Below the pieces are notes generated by a model, which was given only the letters and a program-made list of their open reading frames with translations, searched no databases and was not told the origin of the DNA. From contig NZ_CP098514.1 of the NCBI RefSeq assembly GCF_023703775.1, positions 2,887,998 through 2,951,997 of the forward strand: a stretch of DNA of 64,000 bases, read 5' to 3'. Both the position numbers and the translations under genes were made by a program. The stretch is from Haloplanus sp. GDY1 (GTDB lineage: Archaea > Halobacteriota > Halobacteria > Halobacteriales > Haloferacaceae). Positions 9,565 through 16,578 of this stretch are shown piece by piece; position 1 is the stretch's first letter; every line of letters starts with the position of its first letter.

Positions 9565-9574
9565 GATAAAATGC
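9565..9574 (-). promoter_or_regulatory. TATA box of the FAD dehydrogenase gene
   Basis: GCATTTTATC on the minus strand, about 28 nt upstream of ATG 9540, the spacing expected for a leaderless haloarchaeal gene. Confidence 0.5.
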
Positions 9575-9802
9575 GGGTACTAGGGCGGGTCCAGAAGACG
9601 CCCGGGAAGAGCACGTATCCGAACAGCAGCGTCAGGAGGCCCGTGGCCGTCGCGTAGGGGGGCGACCGGTCCGAGTTCGTCGCGGATGACTCGGGCCGCC
9701 GCGGGCACCGTCGACGCCGCCCCCGACCGCACGCGCCCGTTCCGCTGACGCCGACGGGGGGACCGAAGCTACAAAGCCGTCCCGACCCCAACCGTCGTGT
9801 AC

Positions 9803-10315
9803 ATGGCTACCACGACCACGAACCCAACCATCTCGACGTTCGAGGACGCCCTCGACGAACTCGGGGTGGACCTCACCCGGACGGCCGCCGACGAGTTCGC
9901 GGCGACCCTCGACGACGTCGTCCGCGATCCGGCCGTCGGCGTCCCCCTCCCCTTCGACGTCGCGTACCCCGACTCGGTGACGGTCGATCCGACGCCCGCC
10001 GCCCTCGAACGCGCGGAGACGGGCGTCACCCCCGCCTCTTTCGGCGTGGCCAACTACGGGAGCGTCCTCCTGCCCTCCACGGCCGACGGCGCCGAACCCG
10101 TCTCCCTCTACCCCGAACTCCACGTCCCCGTCGTCCGCGCGAGCGACGTCCTCCCGGACCTGCCCGAGGCGCTGGACCGCTTCGGCGACGTGGCCCGGGA
10201 GAACGGCGCGAGCACCGTCGTCGCCACCGGCCCCAGCGCCACCGCAGACATGGGGGAACTCGTCCTCGGCGCGCACGGCCCCGAGGCGGTCCACGTGGTG
10301 ATGCTCGATGAGTAA
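9803..10315 (+). CDS. lutC: LUD-domain protein, LutC-like
   Basis: 170-residue LUD (lactate utilisation) domain protein. The diagnostic C-terminal signature TGPSATADMGELVLGAHGP matches LutC, a small subunit of the LutABC iron-sulfur L-lactate dehydrogenase. ATG 9803 is chosen over GTG 9797; a TATA-like element (CTACAAAG, about 9774-9781) lies some 25-30 bp upstream. It overlaps the next gene by 8 bp (stop TAA inside the ATGAGTAA overlap), implying translational coupling. Confidence 0.88.
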   Translation: MATTTTNPTISTFEDALDELGVDLTRTAADEFAATLDDVVRDPAVGVPLPFDVAYPDSVTVDPTPAALERAETGVTPASFGVANYGSVLLPSTADGAEPVSLYPELHVPVVRASDVLPDLPEALDRFGDVARENGASTVVATGPSATADMGELVLGAHGPEAVHVVMLDE

Positions 10316-12503
10316 GGGGGACAAGGCCGCCGAGATCCGCCGGCTGATGGCGACCGAAGGCCCGGCCATCGAGGAGAACACCAAGGGCTTCAACCGGCGG
10401 CGACGGGAGGCGGTCGCCGACCTGGAGAACTACGAGGAACTCCGGACCCGCGCCCGCGAGATCAAGGAGGACGCCATCGACCGCCTGCCCGAACTGATCG
10501 ACGAACTGCGCGAGTCCGTCGAGGCCAACGGCGGCCACCTCTACGTCGCGGACGACCCCGAGGACGCGAACCGCTACGTCCGGAACGTGGTGGCCGACAA
10601 CGGCGCCGAGCGCGTCGTCAAGAGCAAGTCGATGACCACCGAGGAACTGGAGGTAAACGACGCCCTCGAGGCCGACGGCGTCGACGTGGTGGAGACGGAT
10701 CTCGGGGAGTGGGTGGTCCAGTTGGCCGACGAGACGCCCTCCCACCTCATCGCGCCGGCCATCCACCGCTCCCGGGAGAGCATCGCCGACCTGTTCCGTG
10801 AGGTGTTCGACCCCGACGATCCGCCGGAGACGGCCGACGAACTCACCACCTTCGCCCGGAACCGGCTGGGCGAACTCATCCGCGACGCCGACGTGGGCGT
10901 GACCGGAGCCAACTTCGTCACCGCCGACAGCGGGACGATGGCCCTCGTCACCAGCGAGGGCAACGCCCGGAAGTGCGCCGTCGCGCCCGACACGCACGTC
11001 GCCGTCGCGGGCGTCGAGAAGGTGATCCCCTCGACGGACGACCTCTCGCCGTTCCTCGAACTCCTCGCGCGCTCGGGGACCGGCCAGGACCTCACCGCCT
11101 ACGTCTCGCTGCTGACCCCGCCGGTCGACTCCCCGACCCTCGATTTCGACGACGACGAGACGCCCCTGTCCGAGCGGGGCTCCGACCGCGAGTTCCACCT
11201 CGTGCTCGTCGACAACGGCCGCATGGCGATGCGCGAGGACGACCAGCTCCGCGAGACGCTGTACTGCATCCGGTGTGGCCAGTGTTCGAACTCCTGTGCC
11301 AACTTCCAGCACGTCGGCGGGCACGCCTTCGGCGGCGAGACCTACTCCGGCGGCATCGGCACCGGCTGGGAGGCCGGCATCGAGGGGCTGGACACCGCCG
11401 CGGAGTTCAACGACTTCTGTACCGGCTGTTCCCGGTGTGTCAACGGCTGTCCCACCAAGATCGACATTCCGTGGATCAACACGGTGGTGCGCGACCGGGT
11501 GAACCGCGGCACGGAGCCCGAGGGGTACGACTTCCTCGTCGAGGGGCTGACGCCCGACGAGGAGCCCGGCGGCCTCGACCTCGACAAGCGCCTGTTCGGC
11601 AACTTCGAGACGCTCGCGAAACTCGGGAGCGCGACCGCCCCCGTCTCGAACTGGCTCGCCGACACGGGGCCGGCCCGCTGGGCGCTCGAGCGCGTCGCCG
11701 GCGTCGACTCCCGGCGCGACCTCCCCGAGTTCCAGCGCGAGACCCTGGTCGACTGGTTCCGGAACCGCGTCTCGACCGTCTCCGATCCGACCCGGGAGGC
11801 CGTCCTCTACCCCGACGTCTACACCAACCACGTGCAGGTCGAACGGGGGAAGGCCGCCGTGCGGGTACTGGAGGCCCTCGGCGTCTCGGTGCGGATCCCC
11901 TCGATGCCCTCCAGCGGTCGCGCGCCGCTCTCGCAGGGCATGATCGCCACCGCCGAGGCGCACGCCCACGACGTCTACGGCGCGCTCGCCGAACACGTCG
12001 ACGCCGGGCGCGACGTGGTCGTGATCGAACCCTCCGACCTCGCGATGTTCGAGCGGGAGTACGAGCGGTTCCTCGCGGACGCCTCCGTCGAGCGCCTGCA
12101 GGAGCACAGCTACGAGATCATGGAGTACGTCTACGGCCTGCTGGAGAACGGCGCGGACGCCGACGCGCTCCGGGGCGGCGACGGTCACGAGGTCGCCTAC
12201 CACGCTCACTGCCAGCAGCGCACCCTCGGCCTCGAAGCCCACACGACGGCCGTGCTGGAGGCCCTCGACTACGACGTGGTCACCTCCGACGTGGAGTGCT
12301 GTGGCATGGCCGGCTCCTTCGGCTACAAGGACACCTACTACGAACTGAGCATGGACGTGGGCGACGACCTGGCCGAGCAGTTCTCGACCGCCGAGACGCG
12401 CGACCGGACGGTGGTCGCCAGCGGCACCTCCTGTCTGGAGCAACTCGACGCCCTGCTCGCCCGGCCGTCCCGACACCCCGTCGAACTGGTCGCGCCGCGG
12501 TAG
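10308..12503 (+). CDS. lutB: LutB-LutA fusion: LUD, 4Fe-4S and CCG domains
   Basis: 731 aa, about the sum of bacterial LutB and LutA. N-terminal LUD domain (about 60-290, with TGANFVTADSGTMALVTSEG), paired 4Fe-4S motifs (CIRCGQCSNSCANF near 320; CTGCSRCVNGCP near 371), and a C-terminal CCG region (HAHCQQRT near 633; CCGMAGSFGYK near 664). In bacteria LutA, LutB and LutC together oxidise L-lactate to pyruvate; here the LutA-like part is covalently attached. Operon with lutC (8-bp overlap). Paired with the divergent D-2-hydroxyacid dehydrogenase, the locus could use both lactate isomers. No lactate permease is in the window. Confidence 0.87.
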   Translation: MSKGDKAAEIRRLMATEGPAIEENTKGFNRRRREAVADLENYEELRTRAREIKEDAIDRLPELIDELRESVEANGGHLYVADDPEDANRYVRNVVADNGAERVVKSKSMTTEELEVNDALEADGVDVVETDLGEWVVQLADETPSHLIAPAIHRSRESIADLFREVFDPDDPPETADELTTFARNRLGELIRDADVGVTGANFVTADSGTMALVTSEGNARKCAVAPDTHVAVAGVEKVIPSTDDLSPFLELLARSGTGQDLTAYVSLLTPPVDSPTLDFDDDETPLSERGSDREFHLVLVDNGRMAMREDDQLRETLYCIRCGQCSNSCANFQHVGGHAFGGETYSGGIGTGWEAGIEGLDTAAEFNDFCTGCSRCVNGCPTKIDIPWINTVVRDRVNRGTEPEGYDFLVEGLTPDEEPGGLDLDKRLFGNFETLAKLGSATAPVSNWLADTGPARWALERVAGVDSRRDLPEFQRETLVDWFRNRVSTVSDPTREAVLYPDVYTNHVQVERGKAAVRVLEALGVSVRIPSMPSSGRAPLSQGMIATAEAHAHDVYGALAEHVDAGRDVVVIEPSDLAMFEREYERFLADASVERLQEHSYEIMEYVYGLLENGADADALRGGDGHEVAYHAHCQQRTLGLEAHTTAVLEALDYDVVTSDVECCGMAGSFGYKDTYYELSMDVGDDLAEQFSTAETRDRTVVASGTSCLEQLDALLARPSRHPVELVAPR

Positions 12504-12522
12504 CGCCGCCGCCCCACTCCGG

Positions 12523-13017
12523 TCACCCGCGCTCGCCGTCCGGTCGGGCGGCCACGAGGCTGACGCCGAGCGCCAGCCAGACGACGGTCTCGAGGAAGAA
12601 CGACGGCGTCCAGAGGTAGTACCCCACGAACTCGACGGGTGGGAGCCCGAGCGGGGTCGCCGGTTCCGTCAGCGGCCAGCCGAGAAACGGGACGTCGTCG
12701 GCGCGGCCGTTGACGACGAGGTGGAGCGCGTCGAGCAGGAGATGCGACAGCCAGCCGACCCAGAGCGCGACCCCCCGTCTCCCGACCAGGGCTACCGGGA
12801 CGGCCAGCGCGAGGGTGACCCCCGAGTGACCGACGGTGTGATACAGGTCGACGACGCCCGCCGCCGCCAGGGGCTTGTCGACCACGTCCGGAAGCGCCGC
12901 GCCGGCGACGAGCCACCGCGGCGACGCCCGCCACCGCCGACCGAGGAGCCAGGCGGCGACGAGGTGGGTCGCGAAGAGCACGTCCCCCCGTAGGACCGGC
13001 GGCCGGTTACCCTTCAC
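12523..13017 (-). CDS. Membrane-bound metal-dependent hydrolase, YdjM-like (DUF457)
   Basis: 164-aa membrane protein with HLVAAWLLG near the N-terminus, PDVVDKP, YHTVGHS and HLLLDALHLV: spaced His/Asp residues within hydrophobic helices, the layout of the YdjM/DUF457 inner-membrane hydrolase family. Start is GTG 13017; an in-frame GTG at 12981 would give MLFATHLVAAW and may be the true start. Tail-to-tail with lutBA. Substrate unknown. Confidence 0.75.
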   Translation of the reverse strand: MKGNRPPVLRGDVLFATHLVAAWLLGRRWRASPRWLVAGAALPDVVDKPLAAAGVVDLYHTVGHSGVTLALAVPVALVGRRGVALWVGWLSHLLLDALHLVVNGRADDVPFLGWPLTEPATPLGLPPVEFVGYYLWTPSFFLETVVWLALGVSLVAARPDGERG

Positions 13018-13064
13018 GGCCGTCGTGACGGTCCGGTGGACCGGGCGTTCGCCGCAGCAACGAA

Positions 13065-13072
13065 CTATTAAG
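13065..13072 (+). promoter_or_regulatory. TATA box of the PRC-barrel gene
   Basis: CTATTAAG centred about 28 bp before ATG 13097, consistent with leaderless transcription. Confidence 0.45.
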
Positions 13073-13096
13073 ACCCGTCACGAACAGGGAGTGCAT

Positions 13097-13387
13097 ATGG
13101 ACGGCACGCCACAGGAGATCACGACGCTCGTCGGGCGCGAGGTGTATTCGAACAACGGGGTATTCGTCGGGGAAGTCGAGGACGTGCGCCTCGACCTCGG
13201 CGGGGAGTCCGTCACGGGACTCGCGCTCGGCGAACTGAGCCAGGAACTGTTCGCCGGTCGGATCGAGGCCGGCAAGGGCGTGATGATCCCCTACCGCTGG
13301 GTCCGTGCCGTGGGTGACGTCATCCTCATCAACGACGTGGTCGAACGGCTGGACGACGAGGACGAGGACGAGGAAGTCGTCGCCTAA
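13097..13387 (+). CDS. PRC-barrel domain protein
   Basis: 96 aa. Begins with the PRC-barrel pattern LVGREVYSNNGVFVGEVEDV and ends in an acidic tail DDEDEDEEVVA. PRC-barrels occur in RimM and in small archaeal proteins of unknown role. ATG 13097 fits the TATA box. Its stop overlaps the stop of the convergent DHH gene by 4 bp. Confidence 0.88.
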   Translation: MDGTPQEITTLVGREVYSNNGVFVGEVEDVRLDLGGESVTGLALGELSQELFAGRIEAGKGVMIPYRWVRAVGDVILINDVVERLDDEDEDEEVVA

Positions 13388-14844
13388 CTCCCGTTCGCGC
13401 CCTCGCCCGCGCTGCTCTCGACACCCATCGCGTCGAACAGTTTCTTGCGCACCGCCTCCTCGGCGAGCGACAGGAGCGTGTCGCGGTTGTCCTCGCTCGC
13501 CTCGATGCCGGTGAAGAGGCCGAGCGGAATCTCGACGCTCCCCTGCGTGGAGTGGCCGCCCGCCTCGCCGATGGCGCCGTAGGCGTCGTCGAGGACGTTC
13601 CCGATGTTGATGCGGATGTCCTTGGAGCGTGCCGCGAGGTAGATGGTGTCGTCGGCGATGCCGAACACCGCCGTCGTCGTGATGCCCTCGAGGTTGAGGA
13701 GGTGCTGGGCGGCCTGGGCGAGCGCGTCGCGGTCGCGGATGAACCCCGCGTTCGAGACGAGGTGGCTCCCCTGTACCTGGCGGTTCTGGATGGCCTCCGC
13801 GAGCACGTCGAGCGTCTCCGGCGACATCGACGGCGACTCCACCTGCTCTAAGGTGTCGTGGTTGGCGAAGGGGTACAGGTACGCGGCCGCCGTCAGGTCA
13901 GCGGGCGTGGTGTCCCGCTTGAAATCCAGGGTCTCGGCGCGGATGCCGTACAGGAGCGCCGTCGCCACCGCCTCGCTCGGCGAGAGGTCGAACTCCTGGA
14001 TGTACTTCGTGAGGATGGTCGAGGTGGAGGAGACGTTCGGCCGGACGTCCATGAAGTCGGCGTCGTAGTCGGACTCGGGCTCGTAGTGGTCGATGAAGAT
14101 GTCGACGCCGGCGTCGAGGCCGAGGTCGCCGGACTTCATGTGATCGACCAGCGCGATCAGGGCGTAGTCGTCCAGCGACTCCACCTCCGAGAGCGGCAGG
14201 AGTTCGATGCCGAGCAGGTTCACGAACGCCCGGTTCTCCTGGTGGCCGATGTCGCCGTGATAGAGGATGTCCGCCTCGACGTCGTGGGCCTCCGCGATGG
14301 CCTGCAGCGCCACCGCGCTGGCGATGGAGTCCGGATCGGGGTTGTCGTGGGTGAGGATGGCGAGTCGCCCGTCGCCCGAACGGAGGATGTCGGCGAGTTG
14401 CTGGGCCTTGTACTCCAGTTCGCCCGTCTCCAGGGCGCGCAGCGCCGACTCCGCGATCACCTGCGAGGGGTTGATCACCACGTCCGCGCCGGCCTCGGTG
14501 AGTTCGTCCTCCGAGACGGGGTCGGAGGCGCGGACGATGACGAACTGGTCGCCGCCGCGCTCGCGGATCCTGGAGACGGCCGCCTTGTTCGCCTCCACGT
14601 CCGACGCGAGGATCAGGATCACGTCGCGGTCGGCGACGAGGTCGGCCACCTCGTCCTCGCGGATGTCGGCCCGGCGGGCGTCGAGGTCCTGATCGCGGAG
14701 CGCTTCGACGCGGCTCTCGTCCCGGTCGAGGATCAGCACGCTTTTGCCCTCCTCCGCGAGGTCCTCGGCGACGGCGTGGCCGACGCTCCCACAGCCGAGG
14801 ATCGCGTACGAAGACATCGTCGAGACTGGCGCCGCGTTGCTCAT
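13384..14844 (-). CDS. RCK (TrkA-N) domain fused to DHH/DHHA1 phosphoesterase
   Basis: 486 aa. N-terminal Rossmann RCK domain (YAILGCGSVGHAVAEDL, about 10-130), then a DHH phosphoesterase (LTHDNPDPDSIASAVA near 195) and DHHA1 with GGHSTQGSVEIPLGLF near the C-terminus. NrnA-like members degrade nano-RNA, pAp or cyclic dinucleotide products. The expected Asp-His-His of motif III reads IDHY (with a separate VDHMKSG), a substitution seen here directly. ATG 14844 has a TATA-like TTAAG about 26 nt upstream; GTG 14871 and ATG 14817 are in-frame alternatives. Confidence 0.87.
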   Translation of the reverse strand: MSNAAPVSTMSSYAILGCGSVGHAVAEDLAEEGKSVLILDRDESRVEALRDQDLDARRADIREDEVADLVADRDVILILASDVEANKAAVSRIRERGGDQFVIVRASDPVSEDELTEAGADVVINPSQVIAESALRALETGELEYKAQQLADILRSGDGRLAILTHDNPDPDSIASAVALQAIAEAHDVEADILYHGDIGHQENRAFVNLLGIELLPLSEVESLDDYALIALVDHMKSGDLGLDAGVDIFIDHYEPESDYDADFMDVRPNVSSTSTILTKYIQEFDLSPSEAVATALLYGIRAETLDFKRDTTPADLTAAAYLYPFANHDTLEQVESPSMSPETLDVLAEAIQNRQVQGSHLVSNAGFIRDRDALAQAAQHLLNLEGITTTAVFGIADDTIYLAARSKDIRINIGNVLDDAYGAIGEAGGHSTQGSVEIPLGLFTGIEASEDNRDTLLSLAEEAVRKKLFDAMGVESSAGEGANGS

Positions 14845-15018
14845 GTGATCCGACGTATCGAGGCGTCTCACTTAACGTCGTCCCTTCGCGCACCGCGAGC
14901 GGCCGCCCCGCCGGCGGGCGGCCGCCTTACCACGTCACGCCGGCGTTCCGCCCCTCCGGCGGCCCCCGAACGGTCCGGTGACGAAGGAGTTACCAGCCCA
15001 CGGCGGCTACGTCCTCCC

Positions 15019-15294
15019 GTGTCCGACACGCCAGCGGCCGATTCGGGTGAGACGGCCACCGTCACGGTCTATACGCGCGCGGACTGTCACCTCTGTGCGG
15101 AGGCCATCGAGACCGTCGAGCGCGTCGCCGCATCCCTCGGGCGGCCGGTCGACATCGACGTCGTCGACGTCGACACGGACCCGGACCTGCGGGAGCGATA
15201 CGGCGACCGGGTCCCGTACGTGACCGTTGACGGCCGCCCGCGGTTCAAGTATCGCGTCGACGCCGACGACCTCCGGGAGATCCTCTCGGAGTGA
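15019..15294 (+). CDS. Glutaredoxin-family thioredoxin-fold protein
   Basis: 91 aa. VTVYTRADCHLCAEA holds a CxxC redox site, followed by VPYVTVDG with the cis-proline of the thioredoxin fold and a short C-terminal helix. Glutaredoxin/DUF836 type, likely a thiol-disulfide oxidoreductase. GTG 15019 is the only plausible start; the region between it and the divergent DHH gene is about 170 bp. Confidence 0.8.
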   Translation: MSDTPAADSGETATVTVYTRADCHLCAEAIETVERVAASLGRPVDIDVVDVDTDPDLRERYGDRVPYVTVDGRPRFKYRVDADDLREILSE

Positions 15295-15346
15295 GTCGAC
15301 CCGAAGGGAAACGCCTTTTAGTGGGCCTCGGATAGCAGACTACGTA

Positions 15347-15420
15347 GGGCCGGTAGCTCAGTCAGGTAGAGCGACGGACTCTTAATCCGTCGGTCGGGGG
15401 TTCAACTCCCTCCCGGCCCG
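15347..15420 (+). tRNA. tRNA-Lys (CTT)
   Basis: 74-nt cloverleaf: acceptor GGGCCGG/CCGGCCC plus discriminator G, D arm GCTCAGTCAGGTAGAGC, anticodon loop CTCTTAA with anticodon CTT at 15381-15383, T loop TTCAACT. CCA not encoded. A TATA-like CTTTTAGTG lies about 27 bp upstream. Its last 21 nt are repeated downstream, see the repeat entries. Confidence 0.96.
15400..15420. repeat. Putative attL: last 21 nt of tRNA-Lys
   Basis: The segment from the T loop to the discriminator base is repeated exactly at 16430-16450 and nearly at 16535-16554, the typical result of site-specific integration into a tRNA 3' end. Confidence 0.75.
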
Positions 15421-15422
15421 CT

Positions 15423-15440
15423 CCGTCTCCGACGGTTTTT
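15423..15440 (+). terminator. Hairpin plus T-run after tRNA-Lys
   Basis: CCGTC-TCC-GACGG followed by five T directly after the tRNA 3' end; a compact terminator. A similar sequence (GCTCC.TC..CGACGG) follows the third copy of the tRNA 3' end at 16555. Confidence 0.55.
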
Positions 15441-15648
15441 CAGTCACTCCGAGAGGCATTACAGCGTTCGTACCCCCCGAATTCGGGGAACGAGGGTCTG
15501 TACCCCCCGTTCCGCGAGTGCCGTCAGTTCGCTCAGTCACCGACTGGCCCGGCAGTCTGCGACGGGCACACGACGCAGCGAGGCTCTGTCCGTGAACCGG
15601 GTACGACTGAAGCGAGACTTTTCATACGCCGACGCGCAATAGAGCGAT

Positions 15649-15966
15649 ATGAGTGGCACGAAATCGGGCCCCGATACGTCTCAATCTCGGATCGTCAGTA
15701 CCGAGGACGTACTGGGTGGTAAACCGCGCATCGATGGGACGCGGATCGGGGTGTACTTCGTCCACGAACGGGTGGAACGGCGGGGCCTCGAACCTCGGAC
15801 GGTCGCGGATCGACACGACCTCGATGTCGCCGACGTGTATCGTGCACTGGCCTACTATCACGACCATCCGGACGAAATGGCGAGGATCGAGCGAGAACGG
15901 AAACGACTCCGTGAGAGCACGGAGTCCGATCCGAACGTGGCGACAGGTCCCGCGGATCTGGAGTAA
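15649..15966 (+). CDS. DUF433 antitoxin-like protein
   Basis: 105 aa with the DUF433 pattern: VLGGKPRIDGTRIGV, then VADRHDLDVADVYRALAYYHDHPDEM. DUF433 proteins are small helix-turn-helix proteins that pair with PIN-like DUF5615 toxins. The partner starts 9 nt after the stop. A TATA-like CTTTTCATAC lies about 28 bp upstream. The pair lies between copies of the tRNA-Lys 3' end, hence probably acquired. Confidence 0.85.
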   Translation: MSGTKSGPDTSQSRIVSTEDVLGGKPRIDGTRIGVYFVHERVERRGLEPRTVADRHDLDVADVYRALAYYHDHPDEMARIERERKRLRESTESDPNVATGPADLE

Positions 15967-15975
15967 CGGAAGCGG

Positions 15976-16326
15976 ATGTCGGTGACGTTGTCGCTGTTGT
16001 TCGACGAGGATACGGAAGCCAAGTTCGCCCGACTCTGCGAGAAGGAGGGTCACGATGTCGAGCGAGTCGTCGACGTTCCGGAACTGGGCCGAGGAGCGAA
16101 AGATGCCGAAGTCCGACGGTACGCTAACTCGACGGATCGGATCGTCGTGACTCACGACGACGATTATGTAAGGGGGGCTCGGGCGGATGACGACAGAACC
16201 CTTTACGCGCCGAACCAGCGGCTGTCGGCGTTCGAACTTTATCGCATTCTCTCTGCCGTCTGTGACGTTGTCTCTTCAGCTGAGGAACTGCCACCTGCCG
16301 TGTATCTGACCGAGGACTGGCTCTAA
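15976..16326 (+). CDS. DUF5615 PIN-like toxin
   Basis: 116 aa of the DUF5615 (Mut7-C/PIN-like ribonuclease) family. Candidate metal-binding acidic residues appear in order: LLFDED near the start, GAKDAEV, and VTHDDDYV, then the conserved late LSAFELYRIL region. Predicted RNase toxin neutralised by the upstream DUF433 protein. Lower GC and looser codon bias than surrounding genes support transfer. Confidence 0.85.
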   Translation: MSVTLSLLFDEDTEAKFARLCEKEGHDVERVVDVPELGRGAKDAEVRRYANSTDRIVVTHDDDYVRGARADDDRTLYAPNQRLSAFELYRILSAVCDVVSSAEELPPAVYLTEDWL

Positions 16327-16350
16327 CGCCCGGCGCTTCTCCGGTTCGAC

Positions 16351-16450
16351 GGGCCGTAGCGTGCATAGCTGGTTAGCCCACAGCGGGAGCGCGGCCCCGG
16401 TAATCGACTGCGGGGCGACCGAAGGGAGCGTTCAACTCCCTCCCGGCCCG
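16351..16450 (+). other. tRNA-like remnant ending in an exact copy of the tRNA-Lys 3' end (putative attR)
   Basis: The 100-nt stretch starts GGGCCGTAGC and ends CGGCCCG, so its ends can pair like a tRNA acceptor. It contains a D-arm-like TAGCTGGTTAGCC and a GCCCCG/CGGGGC stem with an 11-nt loop that is not a valid anticodon loop, and its last 21 nt (16430-16450) are identical to tRNA-Lys. I read it as an attachment-site copy, possibly a decayed tRNA from the element. Confidence 0.5.
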
Positions 16451-16534
16451 TTTTCCTGCGAACGTCAGTGAGCAGTGAAAACGTCCGAGGGTGTTGAACC
16501 ACGCGAGACGAACGGCGTGAGTCTCGCAATCGGG

Positions 16535-16554
16535 GTCAACTCCCCCCCGGCCCG
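16535..16554. repeat. Third, degenerate copy of the tRNA-Lys 3' end
   Basis: GTCAACTCCCCCCCGGCCCG, differing from the tRNA end by a missing T and a T-to-C change. The following bases resemble the flank after the real tRNA, so this may be the original chromosomal attachment end. A GCGAGAC/GTCTCGC inverted repeat lies just upstream (16503-16527). Confidence 0.55.
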
Positions 16555-16578
16555 CTCCCTCGTCGACGGCCGCGGTCG

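Noticed and set aside
6691-9657. 988-codon plus-strand frame opposite the FAD dehydrogenase
   Set aside because: Antisense shadow; the minus strand has full FAD, Fe-S and CCG motifs.
10026-12476. 816-codon minus-strand frame opposite lutBA
   Set aside because: Antisense shadow with no domain; plus strand is clearly LutB-LutA.
15471-15510. Two TACCCCCCG repeats after tRNA-Lys, considered as an operator or array
   Set aside because: Only two short copies; no array or palindrome, so no function is claimed.
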